DNA of 18,077 nucleotides from Streptosporangiaceae bacterium (GTDB lineage: Bacteria > Actinomycetota > Actinomycetes > Streptosporangiales > Streptosporangiaceae), in the NCBI GenBank assembly GCA_025934635.1, contig JAICWX010000177.1, positions 1 to 18,077 on the forward strand, in the 5' to 3' direction. A model generated the notes under the pieces. It was given only the letters and a program-made list of their open reading frames with translations, did not search any database and was not told the DNA's origin. Shown one piece after another: positions 6,082 to 13,396 of this stretch (its first letter is position 1; each line of letters begins with the position of its first letter). Both the position numbers and the translations under genes were made by a program.

Positions 6082-8321
6082 GTGAGTCCCTCCAGCGAGA
6101 GTTCTTCCGGGGGTACGCCCGGGACCATACGCCGGCGTTCCAGTTCCATCAGGGCGATCACCGTGGTGTGGTAGCGGGCCTCGATCGCCTCGTCGGAGTA
6201 CGGGTTCCTGGCCGGGTCGGGCGTCCCGCCCTTGGCGTGCCGGGCGGCGTTGGCGCCGAGCAGCCGGTACAGCTCGGGCGTGACCGAGGGGGCCACCGAG
6301 TACAGCTCCAGGTTCGCCAGCGGCGCCAGGTCCCGCCGGTGGATCAGCGCGGTGCCCTTGCCCTGCAGGCCGATGCCGATCCCGGACCCGGCCAGCCGGG
6401 CCGCGGCCAGGCCGATCCGGCCCAGGTCGACGGTGTCGCCGAAGCGGACCACCCGGCCGGTGCAGCCCTCTTCCTCCAGGCCCGCCAGCATCTCCCGCAG
6501 CACGTCGGTCACGGCCAGTCCGGACAGGCAGCGCCACACGTCCCGGCCGACGGCCGGCGAGACGCCGATGACCACGTCGCGCGGCCCCTGCCCGGGCCGG
6601 GCCGGTCCGGCCGCCGCGAGCAGCGGCACCGAGAACTGCGCCTGCTCGGCCCGCAGGTCGGCGACGCCGCGGGCCTGGCGGATCGCGTCGATCTCGCGCT
6701 GCCGGGACGGCGAGGGCTCGTAGCCGGTGCCGGGGCCGCCGTAGTCGTTCGGGTCGGTGACCAGGGAGAGCACCCGCAGCTGCTCGTCGAAGATGGCCGA
6801 CGTCTGGAGATAATCCCCGGACAGCCGGGCCTGGGCAAAGGCCATGGTCCGTTCGGCCTCATGAAAGTAGCCGCATTCGTCCAGGGCCGCCACGATGTCC
6901 ACCACCGTCAGCCCGCGCTGGCGGATGGCCTGGGCCGCGACGAGCACGGCGAGCGTGTCGGTCTCGCCCAGGTCCTTCGACCCGGCCGCGTCCACCGCCA
7001 GTTCCACGTGCTCGTCGGTGAAGTCGGCCAGTCCCAGGTGGGCGTAGACGGCGCGGCAGGCCTGGGCCGCCTCGCGGCGCAGTTCGGCGATCCGCGCGGG
7101 GGCGACCGTGCGCAGCCCCCCGTCGATCCCCCAGTCCCGCTGCATGGCCAGGAAGTCGTCGATGTCCTCGGCGTTGAAGTTGCTCGGGCCGAACATGTTG
7201 TCGTAGCGCTGGATGGACCCGAACCCGCTGAACACGAAGTCCGAGCCGGCCAGCGCGATCGGCAGCGTGCGCGAGGTGCGGCGCATGTCCGACTCGCTCA
7301 TCAGCGCGTCGTTGCCCGAGCAGGACTCCAGGTTGCGCATCATCACCATGACGTTCTCGCTCATCAGCTCGCGCAGCCCGCCGGGCACCGCCGCGGCCAC
7401 GCTGGCCCCGTCGATCCCGCCGTTCTGCACGCCCTGGGCGCCGATGGCGCGGGCCAGGGCGACGCAGCGCGCCTCGAGGTACAGCATCGACTTGCCCTCG
7501 GCCCCGGCCATCAGCACCTCGGCGCCGGCCCCGGAGGACACCCGCATCTTCATCCCGCGGGAGGCATAGGCCGAGGTGAGGAAGGCCTTGGACCAGGGCG
7601 TGTCGTCGCCGTCGGTGAAGACCTGCTCGGTGCCGTAGAGCGAGACGGTCTCGGCGTAGGAGGTCAGCCCGCGCATGCCGAGCTCGAGTTCCAGCGCCTC
7701 CTCGACCGAGCACTGGATCAGCACCCCGTCGGCGCCGAACGCCGCCCCGATCAGGCAGGCCACCGCGTTGCTGGGGGCGTCGGCGAGGACCGGCACGGTG
7801 GTCTCGACCTCGCGGAAGCCGAACGCCGCGGCGGTGGCCGCGTCGGCCGCGAGCAGCAGCGGGTCGTCCAGGCGGTTGGTGACGTGCGCCTGGTTGCTCG
7901 GGGTGCGCCGGGCCCGCAGCTTGGTCATCGCGATGACCAGCTCGGCCGGGCGGAGCAGACCGAGGACCCGGGTCAGCTTGGCCGGGGTGGCTCCCCCGCT
8001 CAGCCGGACGATCTCCGGCCGGGGCACGGCCGGGTCGACCAGCAGGCGGGCGAAGGCCAGGTCGGACAGGGTCATCGCCTCCTCCGCGACGCCCAGGTCC
8101 AGGCCGTGCCGGGCGATGTAGGCGTCGATCGAGTCGAAGTCCGCCTCCGGCACCCCGTCCAGCTCGGTCACCCGGCCGGCGGTGATGACCAGGCTCGGCG
8201 CGGGGTCGGCGGGCGAGCGGAGCGCGGTCAGCCCGAGCTCGGCGTTCTCGACCGCGAAGCCGTCGAGGTTGACCCGCTGCTGGTCCATGAACCGGATCCG
8301 CCCCACGGGCTCTTCGTTCAT
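6078..8321 (-). CDS. pduCD: B12-dependent diol dehydratase, fused large and medium subunits (PduC-PduD)
   Basis: Numbered from the GTG at 8324, 748 residues; the ATG at 8321 is equally plausible, and GGAGG lies 7 or 10 bases upstream. Residues 1 to about 545 are the TIM-barrel large subunit; about 580-748 are the medium subunit core (DVVIGVSP, GSGIGIGLQGKGTALIH, NLELYSVAP, GANAARHAK). A Pro/Ala linker joins them. Against Klebsiella oxytoca PduC with a constant offset of four, the catalytic and substrate ligands are kept: Gln145, His147, Glu174, Glu225, Gln300, Asp339 and Ser366. Two pocket residues differ: Asp305 in place of Ser301 and Ala340 in place of Gln336. The family converts 1,2-diols or glycerol to aldehydes by an adenosylcobalamin radical mechanism. 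The PduD N-terminus that normally carries the encapsulation peptide is absent. Family is certain; substrate is open. Confidence 0.9.
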   Translation of the reverse strand: MNEEPVGRIRFMDQQRVNLDGFAVENAELGLTALRSPADPAPSLVITAGRVTELDGVPEADFDSIDAYIARHGLDLGVAEEAMTLSDLAFARLLVDPAVPRPEIVRLSGGATPAKLTRVLGLLRPAELVIAMTKLRARRTPSNQAHVTNRLDDPLLLAADAATAAAFGFREVETTVPVLADAPSNAVACLIGAAFGADGVLIQCSVEEALELELGMRGLTSYAETVSLYGTEQVFTDGDDTPWSKAFLTSAYASRGMKMRVSSGAGAEVLMAGAEGKSMLYLEARCVALARAIGAQGVQNGGIDGASVAAAVPGGLRELMSENVMVMMRNLESCSGNDALMSESDMRRTSRTLPIALAGSDFVFSGFGSIQRYDNMFGPSNFNAEDIDDFLAMQRDWGIDGGLRTVAPARIAELRREAAQACRAVYAHLGLADFTDEHVELAVDAAGSKDLGETDTLAVLVAAQAIRQRGLTVVDIVAALDECGYFHEAERTMAFAQARLSGDYLQTSAIFDEQLRVLSLVTDPNDYGGPGTGYEPSPSRQREIDAIRQARGVADLRAEQAQFSVPLLAAAGPARPGQGPRDVVIGVSPAVGRDVWRCLSGLAVTDVLREMLAGLEEEGCTGRVVRFGDTVDLGRIGLAAARLAGSGIGIGLQGKGTALIHRRDLAPLANLELYSVAPSVTPELYRLLGANAARHAKGGTPDPARNPYSDEAIEARYHTTVIALMELERRRMVPGVPPEELSLEGLT

Positions 8322-8348
8322 CACGCTCTGACCTCCGCTCGCTTCCGG

Positions 8349-8410
8349 AGCGCCTTTAGGCGCTGCCTTCCCTCGTCGCTCGTTCCTCGCTCCTCAGTCC
8401 AGGCAGCGCC
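8349..8410 (-). promoter_or_regulatory. Alternative hairpins in the GntR-dehydratase gap
   Basis: In the 103-bp gap before the dehydratase genes the transcript can fold two ways. Segment 8410-8401 (GGCGCTGCCT) pairs over ten bases with 8368-8359 (AGGCAGCGCC). The last six bases of that second segment (8364-8359) can instead pair with GGCGCT at 8354-8349 around a TAAA loop. The folds exclude each other. The dehydratase Shine-Dalgarno lies about 13 bases after the second hairpin. There is no U-run, so it is not a standard terminator. It could tune expression of the B12 module, act as a processing site, or be a REP-like palindrome. Confidence 0.4.
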
Positions 8411-8427
8411 GCGCCCCTGCAGCTCGC

Positions 8428-9216
8428 TCACACCGCCTCCTGCGGATGCAGCTCGACCACCCGGGCCCGGCTGGCCGCGGCCCGTACGCCGCCGCCCTCG
8501 GTGCGCACCACGATGCGGGTCCGGTCGGCCCGGAACAGGTCACGGGAGAACTCGATCGGCTCCCCGTCGGGATCGGTGGTCGTCCGGGTGATCGCCATCA
8601 GCGGCGCACCCGGCTCGACATCGAGGATGGCCGCGTCGCCGGCCGAAGCCTGGACCACCTCGATCCGCTCCACCGCGTCGGCCGGCTCGGCCCCGAAATG
8701 CTCCTCGAGCAGCTCGTACACCGAGCCGCCGAGCGGCAGCTCGAGCAGCCCGGGGAAGCGCCGGGCCGGGAAGCTGGCGTGCTCGAGGGAGAACGGGCTG
8801 CCGTCCGCGAGCCTGATCCGCACCAGGTCGACGACGAGCTCGCCGGGGCGGCCGCGCAGCGCCTGGGCGGTGAGGTCGTCCGCCTCCGCCAGCCGCGCGC
8901 TGAGCACCCGGGTGCCGGCCACCACCCCCTGGCTGCGCAGCAACGCCGGCACCCCGACGATGCGGGACAGGTCCCGCTCGATCTTGCCCTTGGCCACGAA
9001 TGTCCCGCCGCCGCGCCCCGGCACCCGGCGGACCACGCCGCCGTCGGCCAGCACGGCCAGCGCCTGGCGCAGCGTCGCCCGGCTGACCCCGAACTCGGCG
9101 GCGAGCGCCCGCTCGGCGCCGAGGCGCTGCCCGGGGCGCAGCCGGCCGCTGCCGATCTGCTCGGCCAGCGCCCGCCTGACCTCCTCGGACGTCCGCGAGG
9201 AGGGAACCTCGGTCAT
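8428..9216 (-). CDS. GntR-family transcriptional regulator, HutC/UTRA subfamily
   Basis: The 262-residue product has an N-terminal winged helix (about residues 9-75; LRPGQRLGAERALAAEFGVSRATLRQAL) and a UTRA-type ligand domain (about 95-240; SLEHASFPARRFPGLL, PLMAITRTTTDPDGEPIEFSRDLFRADR). HutC-type GntR proteins are usually repressors released by a pathway metabolite. The gene lies 13 bp after the short-chain dehydrogenase, at the same place as the GntR gene of the mycobacterial RMM locus, and precedes the dehydratase genes. It most likely controls the cluster from the divergent region at 16317-16500. The ATG at 9216 is chosen from the domain start; its ribosome binding site is weak, suggesting coupling to the upstream gene. 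The inducer cannot be read from sequence. Confidence 0.9.
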   Translation of the reverse strand: MTEVPSSRTSEEVRRALAEQIGSGRLRPGQRLGAERALAAEFGVSRATLRQALAVLADGGVVRRVPGRGGGTFVAKGKIERDLSRIVGVPALLRSQGVVAGTRVLSARLAEADDLTAQALRGRPGELVVDLVRIRLADGSPFSLEHASFPARRFPGLLELPLGGSVYELLEEHFGAEPADAVERIEVVQASAGDAAILDVEPGAPLMAITRTTTDPDGEPIEFSRDLFRADRTRIVVRTEGGGVRAAASRARVVELHPQEAV

Positions 9217-9229
9217 GGTCTGTGCCCGC

Positions 9230-10033
9230 TCATTCCGTGACCGCGGCCATGGCGTCGGGTGACTCGGGCAGGACCTGCCCGCCGTCCACCACGATTGTCT
9301 GGCCGGTGATGTAGGCCGCCTCGTCGGTGGCCAGGAACAGCGCGGCGTAGCCGATCTCGTCGACCGTGCCCAGCCGGCGCATCGGGATCGCAGAGGTCAT
9401 TCCCGCCTCGTACTCCTTGCCCAGGCTGGCCAGGCCCTCGGTGGCGATGTTGCCGGGCAGCACGGCGTTGACGGTGATGCCCTTGAGGGCCAGCTCGATC
9501 GCGGCGGTCCGCATGAAGCCGAGCTGGCCGGCCTTGCTCGCGCCGTAGTGGGTCCAGCCCGGGAATCCGGTGATCGGCCCGGTGATGGAGGAGGTGAGGA
9601 TGACCCGGCCGTGGCCCGATGCCGTCAGCGCGGGCAGGCAGGCCTGCACCGACCAGAAGGTGCCCTTGAGGTTGACGGCGAACACCCGGTCCAGGTCGTC
9701 CTCGGTCAGGTCCTCCAGGCGGCCGTCGGGGAAGATCCCGGCGTTGGCGCAGAGCACGTCGACGCCGCCCAGCCGCTCGGTGGCGATCGCGGCCACCCGG
9801 CGGCAGTCCTCCCGGCTGGCCGTGTCGGCCAGCAGGTAGGAGACCTCGCCGGGCGCCTGCGCCGCCTGGGCCTGGGCGTGCAGTTCCTCGGCGGCCGCCC
9901 GGGCCGTCTCGGCGTCCCGCCCGGTGATCAGCACTTTCGCGCCGTTGCGGGCGAACACGCTGGCGATCCCCTTGCCGATCCCGCGGGTGCCCCCGGTCAC
10001 TACCACGGCGCGGCCCGCGATCGATGTGAACAT
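9230..10033 (-). CDS. Short-chain dehydrogenase/reductase, probable aminoalcohol dehydrogenase of the RMM type
   Basis: This classical 267-residue SDR has the nucleotide-binding TGGTRGIG (13-20), NAG at 97-99, Asn121, Ser148/149, and the YxxxK pair Tyr163/Lys167, ending in GQTIVVDGG. Similar proteins are often auto-annotated as 3-oxoacyl-ACP reductases. Its fixed place between the aminoalcohol kinase and the GntR regulator matches the SDR of the mycobacterial microcompartment, which has been proposed to interconvert 1-amino-2-propanol and aminoacetone. No encapsulation peptide is obvious. The ATG at 10033 has AAAGGGA upstream, inside the 12-bp gap after the kinase stop. Fold and cofactor class are certain; the substrate is inferred from context. 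Confidence 0.88.
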   Translation of the reverse strand: MFTSIAGRAVVVTGGTRGIGKGIASVFARNGAKVLITGRDAETARAAAEELHAQAQAAQAPGEVSYLLADTASREDCRRVAAIATERLGGVDVLCANAGIFPDGRLEDLTEDDLDRVFAVNLKGTFWSVQACLPALTASGHGRVILTSSITGPITGFPGWTHYGASKAGQLGFMRTAAIELALKGITVNAVLPGNIATEGLASLGKEYEAGMTSAIPMRRLGTVDEIGYAALFLATDEAAYITGQTIVVDGGQVLPESPDAMAAVTE

Positions 10034-10045
10034 GGCTGGTCCCTT

Positions 10046-11089
10046 TCAGTGGGTGCTCAGGTACGATTCCGCCAGGTCGCAGCTGCCCCGCGTGTACCCG
10101 GCACCGAGCTCGGCGGCGATGTCCGCGCCCTGGTGCGAGCCGATCCACGCGACCAGCAGCAGCCGCCGGAACATGATGAACGTCCAGATCTCCGCCTCGT
10201 CCGCGGCGGACAGCTCCCCGGCCCGGCGGTAGCCCCGCAGCCAGGCATCGACCAGGCCGGGAACCTGGGGCTCGTGCTCGAAGAAGCTCACCGACGTGCC
10301 CAGGTCGTACAGGTACCAGCTGAACCCGGCGTCGTCGAAGTCGATGACGCTGACCGCCCCGTCCTGCACCAGCAGGTTGGCCAGCCGGGTGTCCGCGTGC
10401 ACCAGGCCATAGCGCTCCGGCCCGGAGCCGAACGCCCGCAGCCGGTCCCGGAGCGCCTCGTCCAGCCGGGTGAGGATCTCGCGCTCGGGCCGCCCGACGC
10501 CGACGCCATCCTGCCAGCGGCCCCAGCGGGCCTGGCGGCCGAATGCCGACGCGTAGTCCCAGTGAAACCGGGTGAACCAGGCCGGGCGGTCCCATTCCCG
10601 GGCGTGCCGGTGCATCCGCGCGGTAATCTCGCCCAGCTCGGCGTAGTGCGCGGCGGCCAGCGCGGGCTCCGTCCCGGAGTCCCCGGTGTTCCCCGGCTCG
10701 CCGGAGCCGCTCGGCTCGGTGCCGGGCAGGAACTCGAAGCGGACGCAGTGCCGATCGGCCGCGCCCCCCGGTTCGGTTACCGTGACCACGCGCCGCCCGT
10801 CGGTGGCCGGCAGCACCCGGGGCGTGCGGACCCCGGCCTCGGCCCGCAGCGCGTCCATCCAGGCCAGCTCGGAGGCGATCTCCTCCTCGGTGTGGTAGCC
10901 GAGCCGGTGCACCCGCAGCACCGAGGGCCCGGTGTCCGGGTCAGTGACCAGGAAGGTGGCGTTCTCCGAGACGTTGATCAGCTCGACCGAGGCCGCGGGA
11001 TGGGCGCCGTAGGCGGCCAGCGCGTCCTGCGCGCAGCCCCGCACCCGGGTCATGACGTCACCGCCGGCCGACAGGTCGTGCTCTCCCAT
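10046..11089 (-). CDS. APH-fold small-molecule kinase, probable 1-amino-2-propanol kinase
   Basis: The 347-residue product has an aminoglycoside phosphotransferase/choline kinase fold. The catalytic loop is HADTRLANLL (Asp233, Asn238) and the metal-binding motif IDFDDAG (Asp250, Asp252). A Gly/Ser/Glu-rich insert lies at about 124-142. Position next to a BMC-T gene and the SDR is that of the M. smegmatis RMM kinase, which I recall being characterised as an (S)-1-amino-2-propanol kinase. The product would be the phosphoester used by the PLP enzyme of this cluster. It is unlikely to be a resistance gene given the operon. The start ATG at 11089 has GGGAG about nine bases upstream; that signal lies in a 23-bp tandem duplication of the preceding gene's 3' end. 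Confidence 0.85.
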   Translation of the reverse strand: MGEHDLSAGGDVMTRVRGCAQDALAAYGAHPAASVELINVSENATFLVTDPDTGPSVLRVHRLGYHTEEEIASELAWMDALRAEAGVRTPRVLPATDGRRVVTVTEPGGAADRHCVRFEFLPGTEPSGSGEPGNTGDSGTEPALAAAHYAELGEITARMHRHAREWDRPAWFTRFHWDYASAFGRQARWGRWQDGVGVGRPEREILTRLDEALRDRLRAFGSGPERYGLVHADTRLANLLVQDGAVSVIDFDDAGFSWYLYDLGTSVSFFEHEPQVPGLVDAWLRGYRRAGELSAADEAEIWTFIMFRRLLLVAWIGSHQGADIAAELGAGYTRGSCDLAESYLSTH

Positions 11090-11091
11090 GA

Positions 11092-11137
11092 CTACCGCTC
11101 CCGCCTGGCCACGGCTATCGCTCCCGCCCGGCCACGG
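11092..11137. repeat. 23-bp tandem duplication spanning a stop codon and ribosome binding site
   Basis: Two adjacent 23-bp units, 11092-11114 and 11115-11137, are identical at 21 positions (differences at unit positions 4 and 15). The right unit encodes the last residues of the BMC-T protein (VAGRER) and its TAG. The left unit repeats this after the stop and provides the purine-rich ribosome binding site of the kinase gene. It looks like a local slippage duplication. Confidence 0.8.
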
Positions 11138-11783
11138 CGGAGAGCACCTCGATGATCTCGCGCTGGGCCCGGCGCACGTCCGCGGGCGCGCCGCTCAGGT
11201 AGATCCGGCCGGCCATGCCGATCATCGACACGTCGACCAGCGTGACACCCGGTGCGGCCCGTTCGGCCTCGTTGGCCGCGACCGCGGCGAACAGCGCCGG
11301 GGTGACCTCGCTGACGCCCAGGGCGTCGCCGGGGATGATCATCGAGCCGGACCGGTTCCGGTTGATGATGATCGCGTGCGCGTCGGTCACGTCCTCGATC
11401 ACGTCAGAGAACAGGATGTGCGGCCGCAGCTGGTCTTTCTCGTCGGCGCCCAGCCCGGCCAGGATCGCCTCCCCGGCCCGCTGGACGTCGCCGAGGTCGC
11501 GGCCGTGCACCTCGAGCACGCCGAACTGCCGCTCGACGAACAAGATGCCCGGCTCGACCGCCGGCACCGCCCGCAGCGCCAGGTCGGTGACCCGCTCGAT
11601 GGCCAGCGCGGGCGCCACCTCGACGATGAGCGCGTGCTGCCCGGCGAACGGCGGGTATCCCCGCGCCCGGGTCGGGGTGCCCAGGTAGGCAGCGAACTGC
11701 GGCTGCAGGTCACGTACCAGGAGATAAACCCGCAGCTCGGCGCCGTTGGCGCTGGGCGGGCCGGCGTCGGGCGGGCTAGTCAC
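11115..11783 (-). CDS. BMC-T shell protein (tandem BMC domains), first paralogue
   Basis: The 222-residue protein has two BMC domains (about 15-105 and 115-220) and would form pseudohexameric trimers in the facets of the shell. Recognisable elements are ALIVEVAPALAIERVTDLAL and VERQFGVLEVHG in the first, and ALGVSEVTPALFAAVAANEAE plus IGMAGRIYLSG in the second. It is a paralogue of the other BMC-T gene in this cluster, sharing the QPQ, VERQFG and GR-YLSG blocks, with a longer Pro-rich N-terminus. The GTG start overlaps the stop of the BMC-H gene by eight bases with no strong ribosome binding site, so translation is probably coupled. BMC-T trimers often have gated larger pores, but I cannot judge gating here. 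Confidence 0.88.
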   Translation of the reverse strand: MTSPPDAGPPSANGAELRVYLLVRDLQPQFAAYLGTPTRARGYPPFAGQHALIVEVAPALAIERVTDLALRAVPAVEPGILFVERQFGVLEVHGRDLGDVQRAGEAILAGLGADEKDQLRPHILFSDVIEDVTDAHAIIINRNRSGSMIIPGDALGVSEVTPALFAAVAANEAERAAPGVTLVDVSMIGMAGRIYLSGAPADVRRAQREIIEVLSAVAGRER

Positions 11784-12057
11784 CGCTGAGCTTGAAGTGC
11801 CTGGCGAGCTCAGGGTGCGGGCGCGGGATCACGTGGACCGAGACGAGCTCGCCCACGGTCGACGCGGTCTCGGCACCGGCCTCGGTGGCCGCCTTCACCG
11901 CCCCGACGTCGCCGGTGATCGTCACCGAGACCAGCCCGTCGCCGACCTCCTGGCGCCCGATGATGGTCACGTTCGCCGCCTTGACCATGGCGTCCCCGGC
12001 CGCCAGCGCGGCCACGTACCCCTTGGTCTCGATCAGCCCGATCGCGTTGTCCGCCAT
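11776..12057 (-). CDS. BMC-H shell protein (PduA/EutM-like hexamer)
   Basis: This 93-residue single-domain BMC protein aligns end to end with PduA: IETKGYVAALAAGDAMVKAANV, then the pore segment VGDGLVSV, then TGDVGAVKAATEAG and VHVIPRPH. It would tile the facets as hexamers. The central pore residue, Ser40 in PduA, is Asp40 here (codon 11938-11940), which would put six acidic side chains around the pore. The start ATG at 12057 has AGGAGA six bases upstream and follows the BMC-P stop by one base; an upstream in-frame start at 12087 overlaps BMC-P and is less likely. It is the only standard hexamer gene in the window, so it is probably the bulk facet component. Confidence 0.93.
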   Translation of the reverse strand: MADNAIGLIETKGYVAALAAGDAMVKAANVTIIGRQEVGDGLVSVTITGDVGAVKAATEAGAETASTVGELVSVHVIPRPHPELARHFKLSGD

Positions 12058-12058
12058 C

Positions 12059-12316
12059 TCACTCTCCTGTTCTGTCGTCCGGGTCAATAGAGCCGATGAT
12101 CAGCGCGTCCACGGGCGGCGGCTTCCCGGCGAACCAGCCGGCCGCGACCGAGCCCTGGGCGACGAGCACGCGCTCGCCCACCCCGCTGCCGAGCACGTCG
12201 AAGGCGATCAGCCGCTGGCCGGTACCCTCGGCCTCCACCTCGAGGAAGGCGCCGTTGGGCAGTTCGGCCAGGCGGCGCGAGGCCCAGACGTTCCCGATCA
12301 CCGTTGCGGTCAGCAT
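12059..12316 (-). CDS. BMC-P shell vertex protein (EutN/CcmL family)
   Basis: The 85-residue product has the pentamer signature: VIGNVWASRR at the N-terminus, LIAFDVLGSGVGERVLVAQGS in the middle and PVDALIIGSID at the C-terminus. Such pentamers cap the twelve vertices of the shell. The ATG shares one base with the previous stop (TGATG) and has AAGGAG about six bases upstream. Only one BMC-P gene is present. Confidence 0.93.
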   Translation of the reverse strand: MLTATVIGNVWASRRLAELPNGAFLEVEAEGTGQRLIAFDVLGSGVGERVLVAQGSVAAGWFAGKPPPVDALIIGSIDPDDRTGE

Positions 12317-12774
12317 CAGCGCTCCTTCTCGATCTGCACGCCGCTCGCCCGGGCCCGGTCGCGGGCCAGCGGGGTGAGCACGGCGCCGCGGCCGAGCACC
12401 AGCCGCTGGCCGTCCCGGACGGCCGCGCTGACGACCGCCTCGGTCACCGCGCCGCGCTCGATCCGGCGCACCGCCGTGACTTCCCCGGCCCGGACGGCCT
12501 CGCCGGCCGGGGCCGCCCGCGCCGGGCGGGTTCGCGGGCCGGCCTCGGCTGGCGCGGTACCCGGGGCCGCCAGCATGAACCGTTTCCGGCCGGCCCGCAG
12601 CTCCTCGCGCTCCTCTGGTTCGAGGTCCAGGAGCCGTCCCACGAAGGCGGCCAGGTCCGCGTCGGTTGAAAGGTTAACCGTTTCGGTCACCGGCAGGCCG
12701 TTGGAGAAACCACTGGGCAGCACGTCCCGGATCACCTCGCGCACCAGCGCGCGGAGCGCGTCGAGGTCGCTCAT
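12316..12774 (-). CDS. Unknown BMC-operon protein with encapsulation-peptide-like N-terminus
   Basis: I recognise no characterised domain in this 152-residue protein. It starts with a short amphipathic helix, MSDLDALRALVREVIRDVL, in the style of encapsulation peptides, followed by a Gly/Ser/Asn spacer. Residues about 35-70 are charged and helical (LAAFVGRLLDLEPEEREEL), 70-105 are a Pro/Ala/Arg-rich linker, and 105-152 form a compact end (RRIERGAVTEAVV ... GRGAVLTPLARDRARASGV). That last segment resembles short terminal motifs in other BMC accessory proteins, but I cannot name it. Its place between BMC-T and BMC-P matches an unassigned gene in the mycobacterial RMM locus, as I recall. It may be a core scaffold or cargo adaptor. 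The start follows BMC-T by 19 bp. Confidence 0.85.
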   Translation of the reverse strand: MSDLDALRALVREVIRDVLPSGFSNGLPVTETVNLSTDADLAAFVGRLLDLEPEEREELRAGRKRFMLAAPGTAPAEAGPRTRPARAAPAGEAVRAGEVTAVRRIERGAVTEAVVSAAVRDGQRLVLGRGAVLTPLARDRARASGVQIEKER

Positions 12775-12793
12775 GCGGTGCCCCCGGTCCGCC

Positions 12794-13396
12794 TCATGCC
12801 AGGTCCCGCAGGGCGCCCTCGGCGGCCTCGGCCGCCTGCCGGACGTCGGCCTCGGAGCCGGACAGGTACAGCCGGCCGGTCGCGCCGATCATCCGGTAGT
12901 CGACCAGCTTGACCCGGGCCGCCTTCTCCGCCTCGTTGGCCGCCAGGATCGCGTAGGAGGCCGGCTGCATCTCCAGCACGAACAGCGACTCCCCGGCCAG
13001 CGCCATCGAGCCGATCTTGTTCCGGTTGACCAGGAACGCCTGCTGCGGGTCGAGCATGGTGATGATCTTGGACGCGAGGATCTCCGGCCGCCGGGCGTCG
13101 CGGACGGTCGCGCCCAGCGCGCCGAGCACGGCCGACGCCGCCGCCTGCACCTCGTCGGTCCCGCCGTGGATCTCCAGGTAGCCGAACTGCCGCTCGACGA
13201 CCAGGATCCCGGCCTTCACGTCGGCGTGCTTGACCGCCACGTCGGTGAGCGGCTCGATGTCCAGGCCCGGCGCCACCTCGATGACCTGCGCGGCGACGTG
13301 GCTGCGGGGCAGCGATCCGCGGATCCAGGTGCCCAGGTAGCACATGGTCTGCGGCTGGAGCCGGGACAGGAAGATGAACGAGCGCAGTTCGGCCAT
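12794..13396 (-). CDS. BMC-T shell protein (tandem BMC domains), second paralogue
   Basis: The 200-residue protein has two BMC domains (about 1-95 and 105-198): VIEVAPGLDIEPLTDVAV, VERQFGYLEIHGG, then SLFVLEMQPASYAILAANEAE and MIGATGRLYLSGSEADV. It is a trimer-forming facet protein, paralogous to the other BMC-T gene but without its N-terminal extension. The start overlaps the aldehyde dehydrogenase stop by one base (TAATG). Two divergent BMC-T proteins are characteristic of the RMM type, where trimers are thought to provide the larger pores. Confidence 0.9.
   Translation of the reverse strand: MAELRSFIFLSRLQPQTMCYLGTWIRGSLPRSHVAAQVIEVAPGLDIEPLTDVAVKHADVKAGILVVERQFGYLEIHGGTDEVQAAASAVLGALGATVRDARRPEILASKIITMLDPQQAFLVNRNKIGSMALAGESLFVLEMQPASYAILAANEAEKAARVKLVDYRMIGATGRLYLSGSEADVRQAAEAAEGALRDLA

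Noticed and set aside
5692..6537. 281-residue open frame as the start of the dehydratase small subunit
   Set aside because: The upstream two-thirds overlaps the PduCD gene in another frame and reads as low-complexity Arg/Gly/Pro; the GTG at 6081 has a GTGA overlap and a good ribosome binding site.
8325..8427. Cobalamin riboswitch before the B12-dependent enzyme
   Set aside because: The gap is too short for the full aptamer and I see no B12-box-like GCCACTG on the transcribed strand.
9230..10033. Fatty-acid 3-oxoacyl-ACP reductase
   Set aside because: General SDR motifs invite that label, but the operon context favours the aminoalcohol dehydrogenase role.
10046..11089. Antibiotic-resistance aminoglycoside phosphotransferase
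   Set aside because: The fold matches, but position inside the microcompartment operon points to the aminoalcohol kinase of RMM loci.
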